Origin: Oscillospiraceae bacterium
GTDB taxonomy: Bacteria > Bacillota > Clostridia > Oscillospirales > QAMX01
Direction: 5' to 3'
DNA length: 64,000 nucleotides
NCBI GenBank assembly: GCA_015067825.1
Contig: SVLQ01000002.1
Span: forward strand, 62,001-126,000
Within the stretch, counting starts at the first letter, position 1; every line of letters starts with the position of its first letter. The notes under the pieces were generated by a model. It saw only the letters and a list, made by a program, of their open reading frames with translations. It was not told the origin of the DNA and did no database searches. The translations under genes were made by a program, and so were the position numbers. This document shows, in pieces, positions 25,500-33,804 of the stretch.

Positions 25500-25510
25500 A
25501 TCATAAAAAG

Positions 25511-25548
25511 AAAACTCCGAAGAAGCAAATTTGCTTCTTCGGAGTTTT
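25511..25548. terminator. Bidirectional terminator, 19-bp perfect palindrome
   Basis: AAAACTCCGAAGAAGCAAA and its exact complement are joined with no spacer and flanked by T-runs in both directions. It serves the deacylase gene (+) and the zinc-ribbon gene (-). Confidence 0.9.
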
Positions 25549-25583
25549 TTAGATGCTAAAAATGAAATCGGCTTCAGGTCGGC

Positions 25584-26471
25584 TTAGAAAATGCGGTCAA
25601 TAGAGTCGGCCGCGTCGAGATACCAGTCGCCGTCGATTTCCACGATCGCGATCGTGACATAGTCGATCTCTTCGTCCCATTCATCGCCGTAGGAGATGCT
25701 GAGAATCAGTTCCAGCTCAAAGAATTCGTAGTCCGTGACTTCCAGACCGTACTCTTCGTCGTAATATTCAACGAGTCCGTCGTAATCGCCGTCCTCATCT
25801 TGGGTGCGGTTTACGTTGTAATCCATGGAGAAGTCGTAACCTTCTGCGCGCAGCTCCTCCATGTTCTCTTCCCATCCTTCGTCCAGTTCGGAAACCACTT
25901 CGCGCAGACTGCCGGCATCCCAGTTATCGATGACGGAATCGAGCGTGTCTTCGTGGAGCTGGTCGAAAATCAAACCGGAATCGCCTTCGATGAAACCGCG
26001 GGCGACGGCCTCGGCAACGTCTTCCGCATCGCCGGATTTGTTCTCTTTGTTTGTCTTGTTCGTTTTGTTGGTTTTTTCGGTTTTGCTCGTTTTCTCCGTC
26101 TTGCTGGTGGTCACAGAGGGGTCGTCGTCATCACGGTTGCTGTTGCTGTTGTTGCTGTCGCCGAGGAGGACGATGAGCAAAACGGCGACCAGCGCAACGA
26201 TCGCCACGGCACCGCCGATGATCGTCGCGAGCACACCTTTGCTCATCGGCTGCTTGGCCGGCATACCATAATACGGCGGCTGCATCGGCTGGGGCTGTTG
26301 GATCGGCTGCTGCATCGGTTGAGGCTGCTGCGCCGGGGCTGTGTAAATCGGTTCCTGAACCGGTTGCTGCGGCTGCTGAACGGGCTGTTGCTCGGCTTCG
26401 ATCGGCGTGCCGCATTTTTGACAGAATACGGCGCCGTCGCCGCACTGAAATCCGCATTTTTTGCAAAACAT
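25584..26471 (-). CDS. Zinc-ribbon single-pass membrane protein A
   Basis: 295 residues from the ATG at 26471 (GGGGGA 8 bases upstream). N-terminal zinc ribbon MFCKKCG...FCQKCGTPI (two CxxC), then a long Gln/Pro-rich linker (about 30-80), one membrane helix (GVLATIIGGAVAIVALVAVLLIVLL), a Ser/Thr/Lys/Asn-rich spacer with repeated TSKTEKT and NKTNK units, and an acidic C-terminal domain of about 130 residues ending in DGDWYLDAADSIDRIF. So the ribbon is cytosolic and the acidic domain outside. The C-terminal domain resembles DUF4878/lumazine-binding-like extracytoplasmic domains in outline only. A shorter paralogue lies at 31430-32122. Role unknown, possibly envelope stress sensing. Confidence 0.82.
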   Translation of the reverse strand: MFCKKCGFQCGDGAVFCQKCGTPIEAEQQPVQQPQQPVQEPIYTAPAQQPQPMQQPIQQPQPMQPPYYGMPAKQPMSKGVLATIIGGAVAIVALVAVLLIVLLGDSNNSNSNRDDDDPSVTTSKTEKTSKTEKTNKTNKTNKENKSGDAEDVAEAVARGFIEGDSGLIFDQLHEDTLDSVIDNWDAGSLREVVSELDEGWEENMEELRAEGYDFSMDYNVNRTQDEDGDYDGLVEYYDEEYGLEVTDYEFFELELILSISYGDEWDEEIDYVTIAIVEIDGDWYLDAADSIDRIF

Positions 26472-26504
26472 GAAAATATCCCCCATCACTTTTTGACTGT
26501 TATT

Positions 26505-26533
26505 ATTATAGCACCCTTTTTCGACGGTGACAA
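26505..26533 (-). promoter_or_regulatory. Sigma-A promoter of zinc-ribbon protein A
   Basis: On the minus strand TTGTCA (26533-26528), a 17-base spacer and TATAAT (26510-26505) lie about 34 bases from the start codon. Confidence 0.7.
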
Positions 26534-26536
26534 GAT

Positions 26537-26562
26537 AAAAAGACCGGTTTCCCGGTCTTTTT
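26537..26562 (-). terminator. Terminator after the GH106-like gene
   Basis: An 11-bp stem (AAAAAGACCGG / CCGGTCTTTTT) with a 4-base loop ends in T5 on the minus strand, 10 bases past the stop codon. Confidence 0.85.
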
Positions 26563-26571
26563 AGAAAAATT

Positions 26572-29106
26572 CTAAGCTTTTTTTCGGAAGATCCGCACAG
26601 GCCCGAGCAAACCGGACGGCGGCATCTGGACGTAGGTCGAAAAATGCTCGCGGACGGCGTTGGCGAGCGTGTTGGCAACGGTGATTGTGAGCTTGTTTTC
26701 ACCCGTGACGGCAGCGGACGTGACGTCGAAAACGTACGGCGGGGCGAAGCGCAACCCGCAGTCAATGCCGTTGAGCGTCACTTCGGCGTTGTGGCCGAGC
26801 GCGCCGAGATCGAGTAGGGCCGCATGTTCGGGGAGCTCGACGGTCGCTTCGTAGCGGATACGGCCGGAGAAGCGCGGCAGGCGGCGGGTCAGGTTGAAGA
26901 GCTCGGTGGTCTCGCAGTAGGGAGTAAAGGTTGCCAGATCGTCGTGCGGGGCGAGCGATACGCGCCAAGTGGGGGCAAGGGCGATAGGATCGGCGTATTC
27001 TGCGCGGGCAGGCAGATCGCTCGTGCCGGAGAGGAAGATGACGGAGCCGTACGGCGGCAGGCTGATCGCGACTTTGCCGTCGGCAGCCGCACCGCTGCAT
27101 GTGGTGCCGAGTTGCAGCGACAGTTCGGTGTACGCACCCGTAAACGGCAGCGTGACGGTCGTATCGGCCGTGCGGATCGTGTCCTCGTTGACGAGCATCA
27201 CGATCTCGGTCTCGCCGCGGCGTGCGTGGAGGTAGCGGAGCAGCGGGTAGTCGCCGGCAACACCGATGCCAGCGAGGTCGGCCAGATGGTCGGCGAGGGT
27301 ATCGAGCGCGGCGGTTTCGCCTGCGGTGAGGTCTGCGGGGCGGCCATCGACGAAAACAATGCGCAGTCCTTCTGCCGCGAGTCGATTGAGGGTTTGACGG
27401 AGCTCGGCGGGCAGGCGCGGCGCATAGGGGACGACGAGGCAGCGGTATTCGCCGCCGGTGACGAGCGTGCCGTTTTCGACTTTGGCGGTTTTCAAGTGGT
27501 CGGCGCAGACGATATCGTAGTTGATGTGCGCTTCGTAAAGGCGGCGGGCCGGCTTCTGCACGAGCATGGCCGCGCTGCCGTTCATCCACTCCGCTTCGGC
27601 GTGGTAGAGGATCGCCGCCGGCGTGACGCGCGCAGCGCCTTCAAAGAGGTGCGCCGTTTTCTGCGCGTAGTCCATCACCGCTGCAAACCCGGCGAACTGC
27701 GGATCTTTTCCGCCGGCACCGAAGTGCGGCGGGCAGTCGTAATTGGGGAAAGAGGGCGAGAACGCGTGCGGCACAAAGCGGTTGATGCCGCGCACGAGCA
27801 AAAAGTCGATCAGCCATTTCATCATCGGCGAACCCTCGGCCCAACCGTACGCCCCGAATACCTCGCACATGGCCAAACCTCGTTTGGCCGGGTCGTTGGC
27901 CGCCGACGATGCGCCGAGCTGGCCGAGTACGTTGTGGAAAAATTCGGCATCAACCAGACCGGGGGCGCAGGTGGCGGCTGTGTCGAGATGGGCAAAGCCC
28001 GGCATGACTTGGTGCAAAACGATGTCAATGCCGCTCATGTGCTGTCCCTGCTGTGCGCGGAAAAAGTGCCCGGCGCTACAGGCGAGGCGCGTATGGGCGT
28101 TCATGTCTTCAATGATGTGGCCGATGTAGGCGACACCGCGTTCCTCGCACCATTTTCCTACTTGGCCGGCGAAGTTATCGGCGTATTTTTGGGTCACGAT
28201 ATCCATGTAGGCATAGCGGAGCTCACCGCCGACGGACGGATCGGCCGCGTCGAACCAAAGGAGCGGCGCATAAACACACGGATCGACGCCGACGCGCGCG
28301 GCAAGCTGCGCGCAAACGCCCTCCGTCCATGGCAGCGCCACGCCGGGCTGACCGACGGTCGCGGTGAAGGAGTAGAAGCCTTTGTCGTTTGCGAAATAGT
28401 GATTCTGGAAGCACGGCTCATCGGCGAAAAATCCCGCCAGCGTCGTGCCGAATTCGTCCTTGTAGTGCGCGTAGTGCGGCTCGTAGACCGCGTCGATCAG
28501 CACTCTGACCGATTCTTCGCGCAGCATATCGATGTATTCTTCGTTGGAGAAGTGGGTGGAGGCAAACACGTAAAACACGCGCCAGAACCCCTCCGGCACG
28601 TTCCAACAGAGCATGTCGTCGTAAACGTGGTCGGTGAGCACGATCGGTTCGCCGCAAAGCTCCTCGCCGCTACCGGTGCGGCGGAATGCGCAGACGGCGA
28701 GCAGCTCGTCGTCGAGCTTATGGCGGCGGATCACGGCCGTCGCTTCTCTCGCCGGGCCCTGGAAATCGACGTGCGATTCGATCAACGTGCGCGGTGCGAG
28801 ATGCGGATACTGCTCCTTGATCTTGCCGGCGGCGTGGCCGGTGGGAAAATGGTCGTCGTCGAGGATCCAAACCTGCATCCCGCGCTTTTTCGCCTCGGCG
28901 AGGATCAGATCCATGTCCCGCCACCAACCGTCGGCGCCGAATTCCGGATGCGTGCGCGATTCCACGCAAAAGGCGCGGCATCCGCTTTGATAAATCGATT
29001 CGATCTGCGCGGGGATCTGTTCGGTGTGGTTGCCCTGCTGCCAGTAAAAGGGGAGCATATAGTTGCCGGTTTTGCCGGCGAGCACTTCGGCGAGCTGACG
29101 ATCCAT
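26572..29106 (-). CDS. GH106-like glycoside hydrolase (putative rhamnosidase)
   Basis: 844 residues from the ATG at 29106. N-terminal barrel with IESIYQSGCRAFCVESRTHPEF, RGMQVWILDDDHFPTGHAAG, GFFADEPCFQN (conserved Glu after FxAD) and YIGHIIEDMNAH. C-terminal beta-sandwich with ALLDLGALGHNAEVTLNGIDCGLRFAPPYVFDVT and NKLTITVANTLANAVRE, the pattern seen in GH106 alpha-L-rhamnosidases and GH2-like jelly rolls. I therefore propose GH106 or a close relative; activity is unproven. No signal peptide. It has its own promoter and terminator and is transcribed in the same direction as two sugar oxidoreductases just upstream, consistent with a glycan-use cluster. Confidence 0.7.
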   Translation of the reverse strand: MDRQLAEVLAGKTGNYMLPFYWQQGNHTEQIPAQIESIYQSGCRAFCVESRTHPEFGADGWWRDMDLILAEAKKRGMQVWILDDDHFPTGHAAGKIKEQYPHLAPRTLIESHVDFQGPAREATAVIRRHKLDDELLAVCAFRRTGSGEELCGEPIVLTDHVYDDMLCWNVPEGFWRVFYVFASTHFSNEEYIDMLREESVRVLIDAVYEPHYAHYKDEFGTTLAGFFADEPCFQNHYFANDKGFYSFTATVGQPGVALPWTEGVCAQLAARVGVDPCVYAPLLWFDAADPSVGGELRYAYMDIVTQKYADNFAGQVGKWCEERGVAYIGHIIEDMNAHTRLACSAGHFFRAQQGQHMSGIDIVLHQVMPGFAHLDTAATCAPGLVDAEFFHNVLGQLGASSAANDPAKRGLAMCEVFGAYGWAEGSPMMKWLIDFLLVRGINRFVPHAFSPSFPNYDCPPHFGAGGKDPQFAGFAAVMDYAQKTAHLFEGAARVTPAAILYHAEAEWMNGSAAMLVQKPARRLYEAHINYDIVCADHLKTAKVENGTLVTGGEYRCLVVPYAPRLPAELRQTLNRLAAEGLRIVFVDGRPADLTAGETAALDTLADHLADLAGIGVAGDYPLLRYLHARRGETEIVMLVNEDTIRTADTTVTLPFTGAYTELSLQLGTTCSGAAADGKVAISLPPYGSVIFLSGTSDLPARAEYADPIALAPTWRVSLAPHDDLATFTPYCETTELFNLTRRLPRFSGRIRYEATVELPEHAALLDLGALGHNAEVTLNGIDCGLRFAPPYVFDVTSAAVTGENKLTITVANTLANAVREHFSTYVQMPPSGLLGPVRIFRKKA

Positions 29107-29142
29107 GGTTTTTGCCTCGTTTCTTTCGTGATCTACAGTGAG

Positions 29143-29171
29143 ATTGTACCACAAACCCGTCAAAATCACAA
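29143..29171 (-). promoter_or_regulatory. Sigma-A promoter of the GH106-like gene
   Basis: On the minus strand TTGTGA (29171-29166), a 17-base spacer and TACAAT (29148-29143). Confidence 0.6.
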
Positions 29172-29180
29172 GGGGCGCAT

Positions 29181-29213
29181 AAAAAATCCCCTGCGGAGAA
29201 CGCCGCAGGGGAT
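29181..29213 (-). terminator. Terminator after the Gfo/Idh/MocA pair
   Basis: An 11-bp stem (ATCCCCTGCGG / CCGCAGGGGAT) with a 6-base loop has six T on the minus-strand 3' side, 5 bases past the stop codon. Confidence 0.85.
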
Positions 29214-29217
29214 GGGG

Positions 29218-30084
29218 TCAGATTTCGGGGACGGGATGAACCGGCTCTTCGCGGCCGCTTTGGATCGCACGTTCGATCGCGGTGTGGATAAATACCGGGG
29301 CGATGAACTCGCGGTAGTCCTTGGAAGGAGCACCTTTCAGAAGTTCGTAAAACTCCATGAATTCTGCCTGAAACGCCGTTTCAAAGCCAAAGGTATTGCC
29401 GATAACGGATCGTTCGCAGCTGACGGCGGCGTAGTAGAGGTAGTTGCCGTCGACGAAAACGAGCGTTACATCGCAGGCGTCGTAGCGCACCACGCAGGTG
29501 TAGGTGCCGTCGCTGGCGAACACGCGCACGCTCCGCGGATACGCGCCGAAAATCGTCGTCATCGCCTGCACGAGGTGCTGGCAGTAGAAGTGGAAACCGC
29601 CGTAGGGGTTTTCCATGTTGATCGGTGCGCGCAGGAATCCGCCGAGCACCTTGCCGTGCGCCTCGAGCGCGACGAGCGCGCGCATCGCCTGGATGTGTTC
29701 GGAGAATGCTGCGACCGATCCGCCGCAAACGCGCACGCCGTTTACTTTCAGATCGCGCATGAAAGCAACGGCGTCGTCTTCGGCGACGGTGATCGGCTTG
29801 TCGATGAACATGGGGATGCCGGAGGCGATATACGGCTTGGCGTAGGGGTAATGCAGACCGCCGTGGCGGGCGGTGACGACCAGACCGTCGATCTTGCCGA
29901 CGAATTCGTCCGGTCGGTCGGCAACGGGTACACCGTATTCCTCCCGCAACTTTTCGGCGGCGGCACGGTCTTCGGAATAAACGCCGACGACCTCGACGTC
30001 TTCCACGCGCCGATCCTTGACGATGTAGTTGAGGAAGGTGTTGGCGTGGGAGTTTTCGCAGCCGAGGATCGCGATCTTATACAT
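29218..30084 (-). CDS. Gfo/Idh/MocA family oxidoreductase, short
   Basis: 288 residues. NAD(P)-dependent sugar or inositol dehydrogenase-type protein: N-terminal Rossmann segment KIAILGCENSHANTF, the EKP-equivalent motif FIDKPITV (Lys of the KP pair is normally catalytic), then the alpha/beta substrate domain. The family norm is 330-390 residues, so the C-terminal domain is trimmed. The usual GxGxxG is modified to GCENSH, which may mean altered cofactor binding. ATG 30084 overlaps the end of the upstream oxidoreductase gene by 8 bases (coupled translation, GGTGG upstream); GTG 30093 is an alternative start. Confidence 0.85.
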   Translation of the reverse strand: MYKIAILGCENSHANTFLNYIVKDRRVEDVEVVGVYSEDRAAAEKLREEYGVPVADRPDEFVGKIDGLVVTARHGGLHYPYAKPYIASGIPMFIDKPITVAEDDAVAFMRDLKVNGVRVCGGSVAAFSEHIQAMRALVALEAHGKVLGGFLRAPINMENPYGGFHFYCQHLVQAMTTIFGAYPRSVRVFASDGTYTCVVRYDACDVTLVFVDGNYLYYAAVSCERSVIGNTFGFETAFQAEFMEFYELLKGAPSKDYREFIAPVFIHTAIERAIQSGREEPVHPVPEI

Positions 30085-31162
30085 GTTTGCCACCGAGGAA
30101 CTTGATCGGAAGAGGGTTCTGGGCGTGGATCGTTTCGAGCACGCCGACCAGCTTGGCGATGTTTTCGGTCTTGACCAAAAGCTCCGCCCCCGTCGTCAGG
30201 GTGTTGAAGAGCATGTTGTAGAAGCTTTCAACGGCGATGTCAAAGGCCGAACCTTCAAATTTGCCGCTTTCTTCGCGGGTGACGAGTTTTTCCGAGCAGT
30301 AGCGCGGCGTGCCGTCCTCGCCGCGGAGCGTATCGTAAAGGACCGGACGCGGATCGTTTTCGCCGTCGACGATGTACTTCATCTGGTAGGAGCCGTCCGT
30401 GCACTTATAAGTGCCTTTTGAGCCGTAGAGCTTGATGCGGAAGTCGTTGAAGGCGTCATTGCTGTGGATCTCTACGTCGGCCAGCGGCTTGCCGGGGGCG
30501 GTGAGGATGATCTTGGCGAAGTCGTTGGCGTCACCGCTGGTCAGTACGGTGTCGAGCTTGGAGTAGGCGACGGTGATGTCGTCGTAGCCCAAAAGGTCGA
30601 CAGCGAGGCCGAGCGGGTGCGGGCCGGTGTTGTAAACGCTGCCGCCCATCTTTTCCTGCAGGGTCTGCCAGTCCCAACGGCGGGCGAAGCCGTTGTAGGC
30701 GATGCTGACCTGCTTGATCTCGCCGAGCTTGCCGCTTTCGATGATCTTTTTGGTCTCGAGGAAGAACGGCGTGAGGAAGGTCTGCTGGAAGACGGCGAGC
30801 GTGACGTTGTTTTTCTTGGCGGTATTGATCATCATCGAGGCCTCGAAGAAGTTGCGGGCCATCGGTTTTTCCACCAGCACGTTGTAGCCGTGATTCAAAA
30901 GATCGATCGTGACCGGATAGTGTTCGTCGGAGTACGATGCGTTGACAACGAGGTCGACCTTCGGCTTGTCAAACAGCTCGGTGTAGTCGGAGAGCACTTC
31001 GCAGCCCGGGTATTCTTCCAAAGCGCGTTCGCGGCGGAAATCGACGCGGTCGACGACGTAGACAACTTCAAAGTGGACGTTTTTGTCGGAACGCAAAAAT
31101 GCGCCGTGGATATCGCGGCCGCTGCGTCCTTGGCCGATGATGGCGACTTTGCAGGTTTTCAT
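30077..31162 (-). CDS. Gfo/Idh/MocA family oxidoreductase
   Basis: 361 residues. Full-length NAD(P)-dependent dehydrogenase: IIGQGRSGRDIHGAFL at the N-terminus (a GxGxxG variant), VEKPMARN with the catalytic-type Lys near residue 98, and GGSVYNTGPHPLGLAVDLLG with the His that normally contacts substrate. The likely role is oxidation of a rare sugar, uronate or inositol; the substrate cannot be read. RBS GGAGG. First gene of a two-gene overlapping operon with its own promoter. Confidence 0.92.
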   Translation of the reverse strand: MKTCKVAIIGQGRSGRDIHGAFLRSDKNVHFEVVYVVDRVDFRRERALEEYPGCEVLSDYTELFDKPKVDLVVNASYSDEHYPVTIDLLNHGYNVLVEKPMARNFFEASMMINTAKKNNVTLAVFQQTFLTPFFLETKKIIESGKLGEIKQVSIAYNGFARRWDWQTLQEKMGGSVYNTGPHPLGLAVDLLGYDDITVAYSKLDTVLTSGDANDFAKIILTAPGKPLADVEIHSNDAFNDFRIKLYGSKGTYKCTDGSYQMKYIVDGENDPRPVLYDTLRGEDGTPRYCSEKLVTREESGKFEGSAFDIAVESFYNMLFNTLTTGAELLVKTENIAKLVGVLETIHAQNPLPIKFLGGKHV

Positions 31163-31222
31163 AGCGTTACCTCCGTGAAAATCGTTGTTTCAGATGCGAT
31201 ATATCAGACGATATCTGCGTTT

Positions 31223-31251
31223 ATCTTATCACAGTTTTACCGGCATTGCAA
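31223..31251 (-). promoter_or_regulatory. Sigma-A promoter of the oxidoreductase pair
   Basis: On the minus strand TTGCAA (31251-31246), a 17-base spacer and TAAGAT (31228-31223). The leader between it and the start holds imperfect GATATC/GATATATC repeats that could bind a regulator. Confidence 0.6.
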
Positions 31252-31321
31252 GCGTTTTGCACGAAAAAACAGACGAATGCGATAACTTTCCTGCGGATAC
31301 CGATAAATTCTTTAGTTAGTA

Positions 31322-31350
31322 TTGAAAAAATGGAAAATGCATGGTATAAT
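31322..31350 (+). promoter_or_regulatory. Sigma-A promoter of zinc-ribbon protein B
   Basis: TTGAAA, a 17-base spacer and a perfect TATAAT, 80 bases before the ATG. Confidence 0.7.
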
Positions 31351-31429
31351 GAATATGAACATTTACTCTGTCGCAGAATGTGCGCATAGCGTGCATTCTC
31401 GGCGGAAACAAAAAACGGAGGGTATCATT

Positions 31430-32122
31430 ATGTTTTGTGGTAATTGCGGAACCCAGAACGCCGACAATTCGGCTTTCTGCAAAAATTGCGGCGCGCAGCT
31501 CAACGGTGCTGCCCAGCCCCAACAGCCGGTCTATCAGCAGCCTGCCTATGCTGTCCAGAAGAAACCGCTCGATAAAAAGCTGATCGGCATCATCGCCGGC
31601 GGCGCGGCGGCAGTCGTTCTCGTGGTCGTTCTGCTGATCGTTTTCCTTGGCGGCGGCGGTACTGCCGGCAGCCCGGAAGAAGTTGCGGAAAACTATGTCG
31701 ATGCGACCATCAACCTCGACACCGACGGTCTCCTTGCTCTGGTTCCGGAAGTGGCGCTTGATTATGTCGCCCAAGAAGAAGGCTATGACGATATCGACGA
31801 AATGCGCGAAGATATGAAGGCCGGCGAAGACGAAATGGACGAAATGATGAGCATGATCGACCTTGATGTTGACTGCGAAGTCGTGAAGACCACCGACTAC
31901 AAAAAAGCCGATCTCCAGGACGTTCAGGAATTCTACGAAGAAGAATTCGAAGTCGAAGTGACGGCGGCCGTTGCTGTCGAAGTGGAAATCAACATGGAAA
32001 TTTCCGCGATGGGTCAGACGATGAAAGAAAGTACCGAACTGACGATCCCGGCGATCGAAATCGACGGTACTTGGTACATCGACATTGTCGAATTCGGCCT
32101 CAGCGACTTCAACCCGTTCTAA
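31430..32122 (+). CDS. Zinc-ribbon single-pass membrane protein B
   Basis: 230 residues. N-terminal zinc ribbon MFCGNCGTQ...FCKNCGAQL (two CxxC), a Gln/Pro linker, one membrane helix (LIGIIAGGAAAVVLVVVLLIVFLGGGG), then an acidic extracytoplasmic domain beginning SPEEVAENYVDATINLDTDGLLALVPE, a pattern seen in DUF4878/NTF2-like domains, and ending in PAIEIDGTWYIDIVEFG. The same architecture as protein A at 25584-26471, with a shorter linker. RBS CGGAGGG. Transcribed alone. Function unknown. Confidence 0.82.
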   Translation: MFCGNCGTQNADNSAFCKNCGAQLNGAAQPQQPVYQQPAYAVQKKPLDKKLIGIIAGGAAAVVLVVVLLIVFLGGGGTAGSPEEVAENYVDATINLDTDGLLALVPEVALDYVAQEEGYDDIDEMREDMKAGEDEMDEMMSMIDLDVDCEVVKTTDYKKADLQDVQEFYEEEFEVEVTAAVAVEVEINMEISAMGQTMKESTELTIPAIEIDGTWYIDIVEFGLSDFNPF

Positions 32123-32141
32123 TTTCTTGCGAAAACAAATC

Positions 32142-32176
32142 AACAAACGCGCAGTTTTTCTGCGCGTTTGTTTTTT
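32142..32176 (+). terminator. Terminator after zinc-ribbon protein B
   Basis: A 13-bp stem (AACAAACGCGCAG / CTGCGCGTTTGTT) with a short T loop is followed by T6. Confidence 0.85.
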
Positions 32177-32188
32177 ATATTGGTTATG

Positions 32189-33328
32189 TTAATTTGTGAA
32201 GCATTCTGCGTATTTGGCATCCGATTGGATTCGTTCTTTCAATGCGTCTGTGAAGACTCCCATCCATCCTTCTAACCAAAAATGTTTGGATAACGCCAGA
32301 ACGTTCTCGGTAGGGAAGGTTACTTTTGCTACCAACGGTGCGGTGTATTGGTATATACCTTGGTTCCGAATAGACTCATAGCTCTTTTTGTGTTCAAATC
32401 CCTTTTTGAAATACTCAAATGCTTTTTCTGCGCCTTCTCCAAATCGCGCTTCATAAAGCGCGGCGTTCAGATATAATTCACAGATATGAACATGACAACG
32501 CCCGCATCTGCCATCGCTGAAAACCGCCTCATAAAGATGGGCGAGCTCGATCAATAAAGAGATACCTTCTCGTTTTGTGAAAAACGAAATCTTTGTGCCA
32601 ACGGAATGCAATACTACTGTTTTCAAGGCATTCAAAAGATCAATGATTGCTTCTCCCTGATATTTATCTTTTGTCTCGCCTTCGTTTGCAAGTGCTAACA
32701 AAAACTCTCTGCTCATAAGAAGACTGTTTTGTTTTGCAGCAAGTGCGGTAGCTTTATCAAAATACCCCATTTTTGCATAAAGAAGAACCATGCGTTGGGT
32801 CAGCACATCCCGATCTTCGGAAGATATATCCAGTGTTAGTGCCTTTTCGTATGCTCTCAATGCTTCCTGCCAATACACGTTTTGCGAATTATATTCCGTG
32901 TCTTCAAAAGCATAATCGGAACCGTCTTTTGTATAGATTCTTGTGCCGTACTCTTTCCATCCGAGAAAATCCAAAGCAAATCCTAAATTCATATACACTT
33001 TCGGCTCCGAAGGAAACTCCTCGACAGCTGCACGAAGCATTTCCACGCATTCTGCCATATCCCCGCTTTCGACGATTGCTTTATCGGATTTTGCCAGAAT
33101 TGTTCTCAACTTTTCTTCTCGGTCTTTGCTGTAACCGAAAAGTTCGTCAATGCTAACGTTGAAATAATTTGCAATAGCAGGGATCAGTTCCATATCGGGA
33201 TAACTACCGTCTTTTTCCCAACGGGAAACAGCTTGATTCGAAACACCAAGCGCAATCGCCAGGTCTTCTTGCTTTCTGCCGTCGCGCTTGCGTAAAGCTT
33301 TTATTTTTTCTCCAATTGTAAGCTTCAT
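32189..33328 (-). CDS. XRE-family transcriptional regulator with helical C-domain
   Basis: 379 residues. N-terminal Cro/C1-type helix-turn-helix (IGEKIKALRKRDGRKQEDLAIALGVSNQAVSRWEKDGSYPDMELIPAIANYFNVSIDELFG). The remaining 310 residues are helical with TPR-like repeats (MAECVEMLRAAVEEFPSEPKVYMNLGFALDFLGW; YWQEALRAYEKALTL), the layout of Rgg/PlcR/Rap-like or tetratricopeptide XRE regulators that bind peptides or partner proteins. I chose the ATG at 33328 (TCGGAGGTTTC upstream). Codon use is more AT-rich than in the surrounding genes, which suggests transfer. The regulated target is unknown. Confidence 0.88.
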   Translation of the reverse strand: MKLTIGEKIKALRKRDGRKQEDLAIALGVSNQAVSRWEKDGSYPDMELIPAIANYFNVSIDELFGYSKDREEKLRTILAKSDKAIVESGDMAECVEMLRAAVEEFPSEPKVYMNLGFALDFLGWKEYGTRIYTKDGSDYAFEDTEYNSQNVYWQEALRAYEKALTLDISSEDRDVLTQRMVLLYAKMGYFDKATALAAKQNSLLMSREFLLALANEGETKDKYQGEAIIDLLNALKTVVLHSVGTKISFFTKREGISLLIELAHLYEAVFSDGRCGRCHVHICELYLNAALYEARFGEGAEKAFEYFKKGFEHKKSYESIRNQGIYQYTAPLVAKVTFPTENVLALSKHFWLEGWMGVFTDALKERIQSDAKYAECFTN

Positions 33329-33367
33329 AGAAACCTCCGAATAGATTTGTTTCACCGGTGTATCTTG

Positions 33368-33396
33368 ATTATATCATGCAAAGGTTTGTATTTCAA
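33368..33396 (-). promoter_or_regulatory. Sigma-A promoter of the XRE regulator
   Basis: On the minus strand TTGAAA (33396-33391), a 17-base spacer and TATAAT (33373-33368), 40 bases before the ATG. Confidence 0.7.
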
Positions 33397-33541
33397 TAAT
33401 CAATCAGTTGTTTGATAATCACGAAACAATTGATTTTTCGTTGGCGATAGGATCGCTTTATAAAATTCAGAATTATGATCGGTATGATCCATCAAATCGC
33501 AAAAAAATCGCTTCCATGATACGCTTACGGATATAAAAGTT

Positions 33542-33728
33542 AAAGCCGCAGAACTTATCAGTTCTGCGGCTTTGTTCGCGGCAGATGCCGCGTTTGGAAG
33601 GGTAGCATAAAATAAAAGTCCGTAGTGTATAAGCTTGAACGCTCGAAAATGAAAAATTGTCCGCGCAGCGGACTCCTTGTGTTTTTTCACGATTCACGAT
33701 TACTGATTACCTAATCGACAAGTTTCGA
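33542..33728. repeat. Gene-free stretch with palindromes and part of a composite repeat
   Basis: The space from 33397 to 33768 has no credible gene. It holds a 14-bp perfect hairpin (33542-33555 with 33560-33573), a second hairpin CGCGGC/GCCGCG at about 33576-33591, the triloop hairpin GTCCGC-gca-GCGGAC near 33657, and a short tandem-like stretch of GAAGAGTGAAAAAT type units at 33731-33768. A 14-base segment TCGACAAGTTTCGA near 33715 recurs inverted at 33788-33801 beside the tRNA. This looks like a degraded dispersed repeat, not coding DNA. Confidence 0.5.
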
Positions 33729-33768
33729 AAGAGAAGAGTGAAAAATGAAGAGTGAATAGTGAAAAAGT

Positions 33769-33804
33769 AAAATCGACAAGCTTCTGTCGAAACTTGTCGA
33801 TTTT
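33769..33804 (-). terminator. Terminator of tRNA-Ser
   Basis: A 12-bp stem (AAAATCGACAAG / CTTGTCGATTTT) with a 12-base loop directly follows the tRNA CCA end on the minus strand and ends in T-rich sequence. Confidence 0.75.

Noticed and set aside
26824-30105. Plus-strand open frame of 1093 codons opposite the GH106-like and oxidoreductase genes
   Set aside because: Antisense shadow caused by high GC at third codon positions. It spans a terminator, a promoter and two genes with clear motifs.
33400-33690. Minus-strand 96-codon frame before the XRE regulator
   Set aside because: No ribosome site. It runs through several hairpins and has no recognisable domain.
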